A stretch of DNA of 64,000 bases from positions 171,400 through 235,399 of the forward strand of contig RQOL01000814.1 of assembly GCA_013076295.1 (NCBI GenBank). The letters are read 5' to 3'. Below are positions 38,001-50,815 of this stretch, in pieces. A program made the position numbers and the translations under genes. Under the pieces are notes generated by a model, which ran no database searches, was not told where the DNA came from, and was given only the letters and a program-made list of their open reading frames with translations. Each line of letters starts with the position of its first letter. Positions within the stretch are counted from its first letter, which is position 1. Source of the DNA: Sanderia malayensis. Its lineage: Eukaryota; Cnidaria; Scyphozoa; Semaeostomeae; Pelagiidae.

Positions 38001-38222
38001 GGGCACTCGCTACGCTCGCTTCCCGGAGCCCCTCAAGTACAAAAAGTTTAATGTGGTTGGCGCGCTTCGCGCGCTGCATTCGCTCCCGCTCATGCCCATA
38101 CATACATACATACATACATACATACATACATACATACATGAGCCGGGTTCGGTCGCTTCGCTCTGGTGGGCGCGCTTCGCGCGCTGCATTCGCTGCCGCT
38201 CATGCCCATACATACATACATA
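37991..38222 (+). repeat. Leader, ATAC tract, shortened second leader
   Basis: A class 1 leader (GCCGGGGGCACTCGCTACGC) leads to a truncated 88-bp unit at 38,055 and (ATAC)n at 38,098-38,139. The second leader lacks about 45 bp: GCTTCGCTCT joins directly to GGTGGGCGCGC, removing the 3' arm of the leader hairpin. A short ATAC run follows from 38,208. Confidence 0.9.
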
Positions 38223-38880
38223 CCCTACAATACAGCCCTACGATACATACCCTACAAAACATACCCTACATAACATACCCTACAATACATACCCTACAAT
38301 ACATACCCTACAATACATACCCTACAATACATACCCTACAATACATACCCTACAATACAATACATACCCTACAATACATACCCTACATAACATACCCTAC
38401 ATAAATACCCTACAATACATACCCTACATAATACCCTACAATACATACCCTACATAACATACCCTACAATACATACCCTACAATACATACCCTACAATAC
38501 ATACCCTACAATACATACCCTACAAAACATACCCTACTATACATACCCTACAATACATACCCTACTATAAATACCCTACAAAACATAGCCTACAATACAT
38601 ACCCTACAATACATACCCTACAATACATACCCTACAATACATACCCTACAATACATACCCTACATAACATACCCTACAATACATACCCTACATAACATAC
38701 CCTACAATACATACCCTACAATACATACCCTACAATACATACCCTACAATACATACCCTATATAACATACCCTACTATACATACCCTGCAATACATACCC
38801 TACTATAAATACCCTACAATACATAGCCTACAATACATACCCTACAATACATACCCTACAATACATACCCTCTAATACAC
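38223..38880 (+). repeat. 14-bp minisatellite, array N3
   Basis: Tandem CCCTACAATACATA units with frequent CATAACATA and CTATACATA variants. A larger pattern (CTATACATA, CTATAAATA, AAACATAGC) occurs near 38,530-38,600 and again near 38,770-38,830. That pattern also appears in array N4. Confidence 0.95.
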
Positions 38881-40346
38881 ACGACCCCACATTTCTAAAG
38901 AAAGTAAAGGTTGGAGGTCGAAACTTCCCACCTGCCAAGCGACCGCCCCGCGCCCACGCTGCCCCCCTGAAAGCCGCTTCCGAAAGTTGCTAGCTTCAGT
39001 GTGAAGTTTGAAAAAAAAAAGTTGCCTTCAAAAATTTAATCAATCCTGGAAAATTCAAACTCAATCTCAAATAAAAATTATATCAAACTGTAGCTAAGAA
39101 AACAGCGAATCCGATAAAAATATTCACATTTCTTAACAGTGTTGTTTTGAATTTTAAGCGAGTATTTAGTGCAGCCCAAGGCAAAAGCCGTGAAAAAAAT
39201 TATTCATCAGCCAACTTTAAAAACACAAAAATTCCCCTAACTTGGTGAAACTTTGTCCATTTTAACTCAAATTACACCAACATGAAGCTGATACCTTGGC
39301 GAATAAGTATCGAAAGTAATTGGGTGCATTTGAAATGCTTTTCGCAATTTTAGTTGTACATTTTTGAAGTCCAAGACATGATTTTGTTGATCAAAGATAG
39401 CCCTGAAATCAAACCCGTGAAAAAAATAGCATTTGAAACACGATTCACCAACTTTCAAAGTAAATTAACGTGGCCAATTTTTGTCCTACACACCCCACGA
39501 AAAAATCAACATGTAGCTAATAGCTTGGGAAACATTTATTAAAAAGTATTTGGGTGAAAAAAACAAAGTTTTGGCAGGTTAAAAATTAATTTTCGGAAAT
39601 GCAAAACACACGCGTGTTGCTTGAAAATTTCGTGTTTTTCAGCAAAATCCAAACTCGGCTAAAACTGTCCAAAAACAGAGGAAAATCAACAAAAACAAAA
39701 AAAAACAAAGCCATGTAACTTTAGTTCTTGGGTAAATAAACAGTAATCGAAAGTTTAAATGGAGAAAATCGGCCCAGAACGACCCGAGAAAATCAAAATT
39801 GTCTTCGTGTTTTGGTTAGGCCCTCGAGCCGAAAGAAAAACGTGAGGTTAAACAAAACAAAACTCGTGCTATTTAAAGCAAAAAACAATTGAATAAAGGA
39901 AATACCTTGAAATAATTGTCCACCAATTGTCTCCACAGGCCTTGACAACAATTGACACGTCTTTACAATTGATTTCCGGCACGTATTCACGCTTAAACCG
40001 GAGCAACTTGCCGCCCTTCAACTACGAAAACACCTGTTTCTCCCTGCTCGTTTGCATCTCATTAACTCCATCCGGGGAACTTTCTAGAAAGTCGGAGCAC
40101 AAAATGGGGCATAACTCCGGAACCGCTGGGGTTAGAAATTAGCCAAACAGTACACTGTCATCAGCACAATAGAGCGATCATTTCTATACCGATTTGCACC
40201 CTTATTTGCACCCCAAAAAAAAGCCTTTGTGTTCACAACCAATTTCCTTTGATCCCATTGTTTTTTCGAACGTCGATTGTTCCGGAGACAATGACCCATT
40301 GTTTGGTCCCTGCGGGTCACGTGTGGAACAATCTTATTATATAAGA
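38881..40346 (+). repeat. Macrosatellite block U, copy 3
   Basis: Starts ACGACCCCACATTTC, a base change from the usual ACGACGC. The downstream half is most like U4 (CTCCATCCGGGGAACTTTC, GAGCACAAAATGGGGC). The minus-strand exon-like ORF is broken by a one-base loss in GCTCGTTTGCATC. Confidence 0.9.
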
Positions 40347-40356
40347 GACTAGCCGG
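40253..40356 (+). promoter_or_regulatory. Promoter-like cassette at the end of U3
   Basis: CCCATTGTTTTTTC, GATTGTTCC and the inverted pair ACAATG-ACC-CATTGT precede GTCACGTGTGG (E-box 40,318-40,323), TATATAAG from 40,338 and CTAGCCGGGG from 40,349. The TATA box is the TTATTATATAAG version shared with U4-U6. Confidence 0.45.
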
Positions 40357-40490
40357 GGGCACTCGCTACGCTCGCTTCCCGGAGCCCCTCAAGTACAAAA
40401 AGTTTAATGTGGCTGGCGCGCTTCGCGCGCTGCATACGCTCACGCTCATGCCCATACATACATACATACATACATACATACATACATACA

Positions 40491-40522
<32 letters not shown>

Positions 40523-40677
40523 GACTACATACATACATACATACATACATACATACATGAGCCGGGTTCGGTCGCTTCGCTCCCTCCCCGGAGCCCGTCA
40601 AGTAAAGAAAGCTTACTCTGGTGGGCGCGCTCCGCGCGCTGCATTCGCTGCCGCTCTTGCCCATACATACATACATA
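40347..40677 (+). repeat. Leader, interrupted ATAC tract, second leader
   Basis: A class 1 leader is followed by (ATAC)n at 40,453-40,557, interrupted once by TATAGACTAC near 40,520. A class 2 leader starts at 40,558. Its 88-bp head has the hairpin GCGCGC-TCC-GCGCGC (40,625-40,639): the loop has changed and the stem is intact. Confidence 0.92.
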
Positions 40678-42308
40678 CCCTACAATACATTCCCTACGAT
40701 ACATACCCGACAAAACATACCCTACATACATACCCTACAATACATACCCTACAATACATACCCTACAATACATACCCTACAATACATACCCTACAATACA
40801 TACCCTACAATACATACCCTACAATACATACCCTACAAACATACCCTACAATACATACCCTACAATACATACCCTACATAACATACCCTAAATACATACC
40901 CTACAATACAAACCCTACAATACAACCTACAATACATACCCTACAATACATACCCTACAATACATACCCTACAATACATACCCTACATAACATACCCTAC
41001 ATACAAACCCTACAATACATACCCTACAATACATACCCTACAACACAACCCTACTATAAATACCCTAAATACATACCCTACAATACATACCTACAATACA
41101 TAACCCTACAATACATACCCTACAATACATACCCTACAATACAAACCCTACATACATACCCTACAATACAAACCCTACAATACATACCCTACAATACATA
41201 CCCTACAATACAACCCTACAATACATACCCTACATACATACCCTACAATACATACCCTACAATACATACCCTACAATACATACCCTACAATACAAACCCT
41301 ACATAAATACCCTAAATACATACCTTACAATACATACCTACAATACATACCCTACAATACATACCCTACATAACATACCCTACAATACATCCCTACATAC
41401 ATACCCTACAATACATACCCTACAATACATACCCTACAATACATACCCTACAATACATACCCTACAATACATACCCTACAATACATACCCTACAATACAT
41501 ACCCTACAATACATACCCTACATAACATACCCTACAATACATACCCTACAATACATACCCTACAATACAAACCGTACAATACATACCCTACAATACATAC
41601 CCTACAATACATACCCTACAATACATACCCTACATAACATACCCTACAATACAACCCTACAATACATACCCTACAATACATACCCTACAATACAAACCCT
41701 ACTATAAATACCCTAAAATACATACCTTACAATACATACCTTACAATACATAACCTACAATACATACCCTACAATACATACCTTACAATACATAACCTAC
41801 AATACATACCCTACAATACATACCCTACAAACATACCCTACAATACATACCCTACATAACATACCCTACAATACATACCCTACAATACATACCCTACAAT
41901 ACATACCCTACAATACATACCCTACAAAACATACCCTACAAAACATACCCTACTATACATACCCTACAATACATACCCTACTATAAATACCCTACAATAC
42001 ATAGCCTACAATACATACCCTACAATACATACCCTACAATACATACCCTACAATACATACCCTGCAATACATACCCTACAAAACATACCCTACAATACAT
42101 ACCCTACATAACATACCCTACAATACATACCCTACAATACATACCCTACAATACATACCCTACAATACATACCCTACATAACATACCCTACTATACATAC
42201 CCTCAATACATACCCTACAATAAATACCCTACAATACATAGCCTACAATACATACCCTACAATACATACCCTACAATACATACCCTTCAATACATACCCT
42301 ACAATACA
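40678..42308 (+). repeat. 14-bp minisatellite, array N4 (about 1.6 kb)
   Basis: About 115 units. Many are 13-mers or carry ATACAAACC instead of ATACATACC, so the reading frame moves repeatedly. The marker pattern of array N3 (CTATAAATACC then CATAGCCTAC) recurs near 41,970-42,010 and 42,190-42,245, showing multi-unit duplication within and between arrays. Confidence 0.95.
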
Positions 42309-43703
42309 CACGACGCCACATTTCTAAAGAAAGTATAGGTGGGAGGTCGAATCTTCCCCCCTGCCAAGCGACCGCCCCGCGCCCACGCTGCCCCCCTGAA
42401 AGCCGCTTCCGAAAGTTGCTAGCTTCAGTGTGAAGTTTGAAAAAAAAGTTGCCTTCCAAATTTTAATCAATCTTGGAAAATTTAAACTCAATCTGTAATA
42501 AAAAATATATCAAACTGTAGCTAAGGAAACAGCGAATCCGATAAAAATATTCACGTTTCTTAACAGTGTTGTTTGTAAGAGAGTATTTAGTGGAGTCCAA
42601 CACAAAAGCCGTGAAAAAATTTATTCATCAGCCAACTTTAAGAACACAAAAATTCCCCTAACTTGGTCAAACTTTGTCCATTTTAACTCAAATTACACCA
42701 ACATGAAGCTGATACCTTGGTGAATAAGTATCGAAAGTAATTGGGTGCATTTGAAATGCTTTTCGCAATTTTAGTTGTACATTTATGAAGTCCAAGACAT
42801 GATTTTCTTGATCAAAAATAGCCGTGAAATCAAACCCTTGCAAAAAATTGCAATTTAAACACGATTCACCAACTTTCAAATTCAATTAGCGTGGCCAATT
42901 TTTGTCCTACACACCCAACGAAAATATCAACATGAAGCTAATAGCTTGGCGAACATTTATCGAAAGTATTTGGGTGAAAAAAGCAAAGTTTTGGCAGGTT
43001 AAAAATTAATTTTCGCAAATGCAAAACACACGCGTATTGCGTGACAGAGGAAAATCAACAAAACAAAAAAAACAAAGCCATATAACTTTAGTCCTTGCGT
43101 AAATAAGCAGTTTTCGAAAGTTTAAATGAAGAAAATCGGCCCAGAACGACCCGAGAAAATCAAAATTGTCTTCGTGTTTTGGTTAGGCCCTGGAGCCGAA
43201 AGAAAAACGTGAGGTTAAACAAAACAAAACTCGTGCTATTTAAAGCAAAAAACAATTGAATAAAGGAAATACCTTGAAATAATTGTCCACCAATTGTCTC
43301 CACAGGTCTTGACAACAATTGACACGTCTTTACAATTGATTTCCGGCACGTATTCACGCTTAAACCGGAGCAACTTGCCGCCCTTTCAACTACGAAAACA
43401 CCTGTTTCCCCTGCTCGTTTTGCATCTCATTAACTCCATCCGGGGAACTTTCTAGAAAGTCGGAGCACAAAATGGGGCATAACTCCGGAACCGCTGGGGT
43501 TAGAAATTAGCCAAATAGTACACTATCATCAGCACAATGCAGCGATCATTTCTATACCGATTTGCACCCTTATTTGCACCCCAAAAAAAGCCTTTGTGTT
43601 CACAACCAATTTCCTTTGATCCCATTGTTTTTTCGAACGTCGATTGTTCCGGAGACAATGACCCATTGTTTGGCCCCGTGTGGAACAATCTTATTATATA
43701 AGA
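42309..43703 (+). repeat. Macrosatellite block U, copy 4
   Basis: Shorter than the other copies. About 80 bp is missing after GCGTATTGCGTGA near 43,043, where the AAATTTCGTGTTTTTCAGC stretch is lost. The E-box has been deleted: the sequence runs GGCCCCGTGTGG with no CACGTG. Confidence 0.9.
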
Positions 43704-43712
43704 GATTAGCCG
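43610..43712 (+). promoter_or_regulatory. Promoter-like cassette at the end of U4, E-box lost
   Basis: The ATTGTT cluster and the inverted pair ACAATG-ACC-CATTGT are kept. TATATAAG is present near 43,697, followed by GATTAGCCGGAGG instead of GACTAGCCGGGG. A deletion removes CGGGTCA, so only CCCGTGTGG remains of the E-box. Confidence 0.35.
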
Positions 43713-44105
43713 GAGGCGCTCGCGTTCGCTCGCTTCCCGCAGGGGGGCAAGTGAAAAAAACTTAATGTGGTTGGGGCACTTCGTGCGCTGCATTCGCTAA
43801 CGCTCATGCCCCTTTCAACCCCAGTTACAATGGGTTAGCTCGCTGCGATCGCCTGTGGTTGGCGCACTTCGTGTGCTGCATTCGCTTCCGCTCATGCCCT
43901 TTTCGACCCCACTTACAATGGGTTAGCTCGCTACGCTCGCCTGTTCGTGCGCTGCATTCGCTGACGCTCATGCCCATTTCGACCCCACTTACAATGGGAT
44001 AGCTCGCTGCGCTCGCCTGTGGTCGCCGCACTTCGTGCGCTGCATTCGCTACCGCTCATGCCCCTTTCAACCCCACGTAGAATGGGTTAGCTCGCTGCGC
44101 TCGCC
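43704..44105 (+). repeat. Leader followed by about four copies of the 88-bp unit
   Basis: A leader of the GCCGGAGGCGCTCGCGTTCG type is followed by units at 43,770 and 43,858, one shortened unit near 43,945 and one starting GTCGCCGC at 44,022. The array is near-identical in order to 50,402-50,815, where the third unit is complete. Confidence 0.92.
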
Positions 44106-44690
44106 TGTCTATTTATTATCCAGAAACATTGAGTGATAGGGCGCACTTCGTGCGCTGCATTCGCTTACACTCATGCCTCTGCCTACTCCTCTTACACAGC
44201 TTGGCTCGCTCTGCTCGCCTGATAATCCCTGATAAAACTTTGGGCTTGTTTACATTAGGCCTAAGCATCGCAACTGTTCTCGTGAAGTCGGAAAAGAGCC
44301 AATCAAATTGCAGCAAAAGGCGAAACGCGTCACGTGAACAGCGAACGCTTTGTTGGAAATTGGAGTTCGCAACACGAATTTGGAATTTTCGCCACCGTAA
44401 ACTGTAGTTTTTTCGTGATAGCCAATTAGGCGAACTTTAACGAAGAATTTCCTAACCTTTTAGTCGAAACTGTAAGCTCTCATATAGATAACTTTCTGGT
44501 TCAGCCGGCAAGGAACAGCTCACTTAAAAATAGGGCAGATTAAGGGCCAGAAAAAAAACCTTTATGGATACATCGTTCGCCGTTTCGGCCCATTGTTTTG
44601 AGGCGTTCGACCTATTGTTTTGGGTCGAATCTATTGTTTTTGGCAGGGAAAGTGCGTCATCACGCGACTCCGCAGAATATATATATTAGA
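44106..44690 (+). repeat. Macrosatellite block V, copy 2 (short form)
   Basis: Begins TGTCTATTTATTATCCAG and a diverged 88-bp unit. It joins GGCCTAAGCATCGCA to GTTCTCGTGAAGTC, so it lacks the roughly 278 bp present in V1 (31,730-32,008). The promoter-like end has CACGCG (44,661) in place of CACGTG, and TATATATA near 44,678. Confidence 0.88.
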
Positions 44691-44700
44691 TAGCCGGGGG
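44581..44700 (+). promoter_or_regulatory. Promoter-like cassette at the end of V2, altered E-box
   Basis: Three ATTGTTTT motifs are followed by CATCACGCGACTC, TATATATA and ATAGCCGGGGG. The E-box core is CACGCG and the CTAG is reduced to ATAG. V3 has the same two changes. Confidence 0.35.
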
Positions 44701-45480
44701 CCCGGTCGCTACGCTCCCTCCCCGGAGTCCCCCATGCAACAAAAGTTTAATGTGGTTGGCGCGCTTCGCACGCTGCATTCGCTGCCCCTCATGCCCATAC
44801 ATACATACATACCCTACAATAGATACCCTACAATACATACCCTACAATACATACCCTACAATACATACCCTACAATACATACCCTACAATACATACCCTA
44901 CAATACATACCCTACAATACATACCTTACAATACATACCCTACAATACATACCCTACAATAAATACCTACAATACATACCCTACAATAATACCCTACAAT
45001 ACATACCCTAAATACATACCCTACAATACATACCTACAATACATACCCTACATAACATACCCTACAATACATACCATACAATACATACCCTACAATACAT
45101 ACCCTACTTTACATACCCTACAATACATAACCTACAATACATACCCTACAATACAACCCTACAATACATACCCTACAATACATACCCTACAACACATACC
45201 CTACATAACATACCCTACAATACATACCCTACAATACATACCCTACATACATACCCTACAATACATACCCTACAATACATACCCTACAATACATACCCTA
45301 CAATACATACCCTACAATACATACCTACAATAAATACCCACAATACATACCCTACAATACCCTACAATAACCTACAATACATACCCTACAATAAATACCC
45401 TACATACATACCCTACAATACATACCCTACAATACATACCCTACAATAAATACCTACAATACATACCCTACAATACATAC
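44691..45480 (+). repeat. Leader followed by minisatellite array N5
   Basis: The leader and truncated 88-bp unit (hairpin GCGCGC-TTC-GCACGC at 44,759, with one mismatch) lead through a short ATAC run at 44,797 into about 48 units of CCCTACAATACATA. Single-base losses are frequent after 44,960. There is no second leader here, unlike most other modules. Confidence 0.92.
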
Positions 45481-46909
45481 TACGACGCAACATTTCTAAA
45501 GAAAGTAAAGGTGGGAGGTCGGATCCTCCCCTGGCAACGACCGCCCAGCGCCCACCCTGCCGCCCCCCTGAAAGCCAAGGTTGATAGCTTCAGTGTGAAG
45601 TTTGAAAAAAAAAGTTGCCTTCAAAAATTTAATCAATCCTGGAAAATTTAAACTCAATCTCTAATAAAAAATATATCAAACTGTAGCTAAGAAACAGCGA
45701 ATCCGATAAAAATATTCACATTTCTTAACAGTGTTGTTTTGAATTTTAAGCGAGTATTTAGTGCAGCCCAAGACAAAAGCCGTGAAAAAATTTATTCATC
45801 AGCCAACTTTAAAAACACAAAAATTCCCCTAACTTGGTCAAACTTTGTCCATTTTAACTCAAATTACACCAACATGAAGCTGATACCTTGGCGAATAAGT
45901 ATCGAAAGTAATTGGGTGCATTTGAAATGCTTTTCGCAATTTTCGTTATACATTTTTGAAGTCCAAGACATGATTTTGTTGAAAAATAGCCCTGAAATCA
46001 AACCCGTGAAAAAATAGCATTTAAAACACGATTCACCAACTTTCAAATTAAATTAACGTGGCCAATTTTTGTCCTACACACCCCACGAAAAATCAACATG
46101 AAGCTAATAGCTTGGCAAACATTTATCGAAAGTATTTGGGTGAAAAAAACAAAGTTTTGGCAGTTAAAATTTAATTTTCGCGAATGCAAAACACACGCGT
46201 GGCTTGAAAATTTCGTGTTTTCCAGCAAAACCCAAACTCCGCCAAAACTGTCCAAAAACAGAGGAAAATCAACAAAACAAAAAAACAAAGCCATATAACT
46301 TCCGTTCTCGTGTAAATAAACAGTTATCGAAAGTTTAAATGGAGAAAATCGGCCAGAACGACCCAAGAAAATCAAAATTGTCTTCGTGTTTTGGTTAGGC
46401 CCTCGAGCCGAAAGAAAAACGTGAGGTTAAACAAAACAAAACTCGTGCTATTTTCAGCCAAAAACAATTAAATAAAGGAAATACCTTGAAATAATTGTCC
46501 ACATTGTCTCCACAGGTCCTGAGAACAATTGACACGTCTTTACAATTGATTTCCGGCACGTATTCACGTTTAAACCCGAGCAACTTGCCGCCCGTTCAAC
46601 TAAAAAACACTGCTTCTCCCTGCTCGTTTTGCATCTCATTAACTCCATCCTCGGAACTTTCTAGAAAGTCGGAACACAAAATGGGCCATAACTCCGAACC
46701 GCTGGGTTAGAAATTAGCCAAATAGTACACTGTCATCAGCACAATGCAGCGATCATTTCTATACCGATTTGCACCCTTATTGCACCCAAAAAAAAGCCTT
46801 TATGGATACAACGAAATTCCTTTGATCCCATTGTTTTTTCGAACGTCGATTGTTCCGGAGACAATGACCCATTGTTTGGCCCCGTGTGGAACAATCTTAT
46901 TATATAAGA
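45481..46909 (+). repeat. Macrosatellite block U, copy 5
   Basis: Carries the four-tract C-rich start (G-quadruplex motif on the minus strand, 45,544-45,568). It has more single-base deletions than its relatives (for example TTGGCAGTTAAAA and CACATTGTCTCC), which break both the + and minus strand ORFs. The E-box has the same deletion as U4 (CCCCGTGTGG). Confidence 0.9.
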
Positions 46910-46918
46910 GACTAGCCG
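46828..46918 (+). promoter_or_regulatory. Promoter-like cassette at the end of U5, E-box lost
   Basis: CCCATTGTTTTTTC, GATTGTTCC and ACAATG-ACC-CATTGT are followed by CCCCGTGTGG, TATATAAG and GACTAGCCGGGG. It differs from the U4 cassette only in keeping GACTAG. Confidence 0.35.
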
Positions 46919-47276
46919 GGGGCACCGGTCGCTTCGCTCCCTCCCGGAGCCCATCAAGTACAAAAGCTTAATGTGGTTGGCGCGCTTCGCGCGCTGCATT
47001 CGCTCCCGCTCATGCCCATACATACATACATACATACATACATACATACATACATACATACATACATACCCTACATACATACATACATACATACATACCC
47101 TACATACATACTACATACATACATACCTACATACATACATACATACATGGGCCGGGTTCGGTCGCTTCGCTCCCTCCCCGGAGCCGTCAAGTAAACAAAG
47201 CTTAATCTGGATGGCGCGCTTCGCGCGCTGCATTCGCTGCCGCTCATGCCCATACATACATACATACATACATACA
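46910..47276 (+). repeat. Leader, interrupted ATAC tract, second leader
   Basis: A class 1 leader is followed by (ATAC)n at 47,018-47,148, which has CCCTAC interruptions near 47,069 and 47,098. These are single minisatellite words sitting inside the microsatellite. A class 2 leader starts at 47,149 and a further ATAC run starts at 47,251. Confidence 0.92.
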
Positions 47277-48914
47277 TACCCTACAATACATACCCTACAA
47301 TACAAACTACAATACATACCCTACAATACAACCCTACAATACAAACCCTACAATACATACCCTACAATACATACCCTACATACATACCCTACAATACATA
47401 CCCTACAATACATACCCTACAATACAACCCTACAATACATACCCTACAATACAAACCCTACAATACAAACCCTACAATACATACCCTACAATACATACCC
47501 TACAATACAAATCCTACAATCATACCCTACAATACAAACCCTACAATACATACCCTACAATACAAACCCTACAATACATACCCTACAATACAAACCCTAC
47601 AATACAAACCCTACAATACATACCCTACAATACAACCCTACAATACATACCCTACAATACAACCCTACAATACAAACCCTACAATACATACCCTACAATA
47701 CAACCCTACAATACATACCCTACATACATACCCTACAATACAACCCTACATACATACCCTACAATACAACCCTACAATACAACCCTACAATACATACCCT
47801 ACAATACATACCCTACAATACATACCCTACAATACAACCCTAAATACAAACCCTACAATACATACCCTACAATACAAACCCTACAATATATACCCTACAA
47901 TACATACCCTACAATACAAACCCTACAATACATACCCTACATAACATACCCTACAATACAAACCCTACAATACATACCCTACAATACAAATCCTACAATG
48001 CATACCCTACAATACAAACACATACAAACCCTGCAATACAAACCCTACAATACATACCCTACAATACAAACCCTACAATACAAACCCTACAATACATACC
48101 CTACAATACAAACCCTACAATACATACCCTACACTACATACCCTACAATACATACCCTACAATACATACCCTACAATACATACCCTACAATACATAACCT
48201 ACACTACATAACCTACAATACAAACCCTACAATACATACCCTACATAACATACCCTACAATACAAACCCTACAATACAAACCCTACAATACATACCCTAC
48301 ATAACATACCCTACAATACCCTACAACCCTACAATACAAACCCTACAATACACACTCTACATAACATACCCTACAATATATACCCTACAATACATACCCT
48401 ACAATACAAACCCTACAATACAAACCCTACAATACATACCCTACAATACAAACCCTACAATACATACCCTACATAACATACCCTACAATACATCACCTAC
48501 ACTACCTAACCTACAATACATACCCTACAATACATACCTTACAATACATACCTACATAACATACCCTACAATACATACCCTACAATACAAATCCTACAAT
48601 ACATACCCTACAATACATACCCTACCATACATACCCTACAATACATACCCTACAATACATACCCTACGATAAATACCCTACATAACATACCCTACATAAC
48701 ATACCCTACAATACATACCCTACAATACAAACCCTACAATAAATACCCTACAATACAAACCCTACAATACATACCCTACATAACATACCCTACAATACAT
48801 ACCCTACAATACATAACCTACAATACATACCCTACCATACATACTCTACGATACATACCCTACATAACATAACCTACAATACATAACCTATAATACATAC
48901 CCTACAATACGTAC
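47277..48914 (+). repeat. 14-bp minisatellite, array N6, rich in the ATACAAACC variant
   Basis: The variant CCCTACAATACAAA is about as common here as the standard unit, along with shortened CAATACAACC units. Elsewhere that variant is scattered. This points to local homogenisation of a variant unit. The array ends through GTACTACGACGC into U6. Confidence 0.95.
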
Positions 48915-50401
48915 TACGACGCAACATTTCTAAAGAAAGTAAAGGTGGGAGCTCGAATCTTCCCCCCTGGCAAGCGACCGCCCCGCGCACACGCCGCCCC
49001 CCTGAAAGCCGCTTCTGAAAGCCGTTTCTTTCAGTGTGAAGTTTAAAAAAAAATAGTTGCCTTCAAAAATTTAATCAATCCTGGAAAATTTAAATTCAAT
49101 CTCTAATAAAAAATATATCAAACTGTAGCTGAGGAAACAGCGAATCCGATAAATATATTCACATTTCTTAACAGTGTTGTTTTGAATTTTAAGGGAGTAT
49201 TTAGTGCAGCCCAACACAAAACCCGTGAAAAAATTTATTCATCAGCCAACTTTAAAAACACAAAAATTCCCCTAACTTGGTCAAAATTTGTCCATTTTAA
49301 CTCAAATTACACCAATAGGGAACTGATACCTTGGCGAATAAGTATCGAAAGTAATTGGGTGCATTTGAAATGCTTTTCGCAAATTTAGTTGGGTATTTTT
49401 GAAGCTCAAGACATGATTTTCTTGATCAAAAATAGCCGTGAAATCAAACCCGTGCAAAAAATAGCATTTTAAACATGAGTGACCAACTTTCAAATTCAAT
49501 TAGCGTGACCAATTTTTGTCCTACACACCCCACGAAAATATCAACATGAAGCTAATAGCTTGGCGAACATTTATCGAAAGTATTTGGGTGAAAAAAACAA
49601 AGTTTTGGCAAGTTAAAATGTATTTTTCGCGAATGCAAAACACACGCATGTTGAGTCAAAATTTCGTGTTTTCCACCAAAACCCAATCTCGGCTAAAACT
49701 GTCCAAAAACAGAGGAAAATCGAGAAAACAAAAAAAACAACCCGAGATAACTTTAGTTCTCGTGTAAATAAACAGTTATCGAAAGTTTAAATGGAGAAAA
49801 TCGACCCAGAACGACCCGAGAAAATCAAAATTGTCTTCGTGTTTTGGTTAGGCCCTCGAGCCGAAAGAAAAACGTGAGTTGAAACAAAACAAAACTCGTG
49901 CTATTTTCAGCCAAAAACAATTGAATAAAGGAAATACCTTGAAATAATTGTCCACACATTGTCTGCACAGGTCCTGAGAACAATTGACATGTCTTTACAA
50001 TTGATTTCCGGCACGTATTCACGCGTAAACCCGAGCAACTTGCCGCCCGTTCAACCACAAAAACACCTGTTTCTCCCTGCTCGTTTTGCATCTCATTAAC
50101 TCCATCCGGGGAACTTTCTAGAAATTCGGAGCACAAAATGGGGCATAACTCCGGAACCGCTGGGGTTAGAAATTAGCCAAATACTTTACTGTCATCAGCA
50201 CAAGGCAGCGATCATTTCTGTACCAATTTGCACCCTTATTGACCCCCAGCAAAAAAGCCTTTGTGTTTACAACGAAATTCCTTTGATCCCATTGTTTGGT
50301 CGAACGTCGATTGTTCAAAAGACAATGGCGATTGTTCACCAAACAATAGCCCATTGTTTAGAGTCGGCGGGTCACGTGTGGAACAATCTTATTATATAAG
50401 A
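48915..50401 (+). repeat. Macrosatellite block U, copy 6
   Basis: The most divergent start (GCGCACACGCCGCCCC, which loses the G-quadruplex pattern). The minus-strand exon-like ORF reaches 103 codons here (49,825-50,136). The 3' end carries an extra ATTGTT pair (GTTCACCAAACAATAGCCC) before the E-box. Confidence 0.9.
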
Positions 50402-50412
50402 GATTAGCCGGA
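50287..50412 (+). promoter_or_regulatory. Promoter-like cassette at the end of U6
   Basis: Five ATTGTT/AACAAT motifs occur within about 80 bp, then GGGTCACGTGTGG (E-box near 50,372), TATATAAG near 50,393 and GATTAGCCGGAGG. This is the richest motif cluster of the ten cassettes. Confidence 0.45.
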
Positions 50413-50815
50413 GGCGCTCGCGTTCGCTCGCTTCCCGGAGGGGGGCAAGTGAAAAAAACTTAATGTGGTTGGGGCACTTCGTGCGCTGCATTCGCTAACG
50501 CTCATGCCCCTTTCAACCCCAGTTACAATGGGTTAGCTCGCTGCGCTCGCCTGTGGTTGGCGCACTTCGTGCGCTGCATTCGCTTCCGCTCATGCCCTTT
50601 TCGACCCCACTTACAATGGGTTAGCTCGCTACGCTTGCCTGTGGTTGGCGCACTTTGTGCGCTGCATTCGCTTACACTCATGCCCATTTCGACCCCACTT
50701 ACAATGGGATAGCTCGCTGCGCTCGCCTGTGGTCGCCGCACTTCGTGCGCTGCATTCGCTACCGCTCATGCCCCTTTCAACCCCACGTAGAATGGGTTAG
50801 CTCGCTGTGCTCGCC
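50402..50815 (+). repeat. Leader followed by four copies of the 88-bp unit
   Basis: Units start at 50,468 and step by about 88 bp. The third has the hairpin GCGCAC-TTT-GTGCGC (50,648): loop changed, stem intact. It is the intact counterpart of 43,704-44,105. Confidence 0.92.

Noticed and set aside
46971..47944. ORFs up to 290 aa with the 14-residue period TYPTIHTLQYIPYN
   Set aside because: A 14-bp unit with no stop in any + frame gives a 14-aa period automatically. Unit-length changes shift the frame repeatedly, so no protein is maintained.
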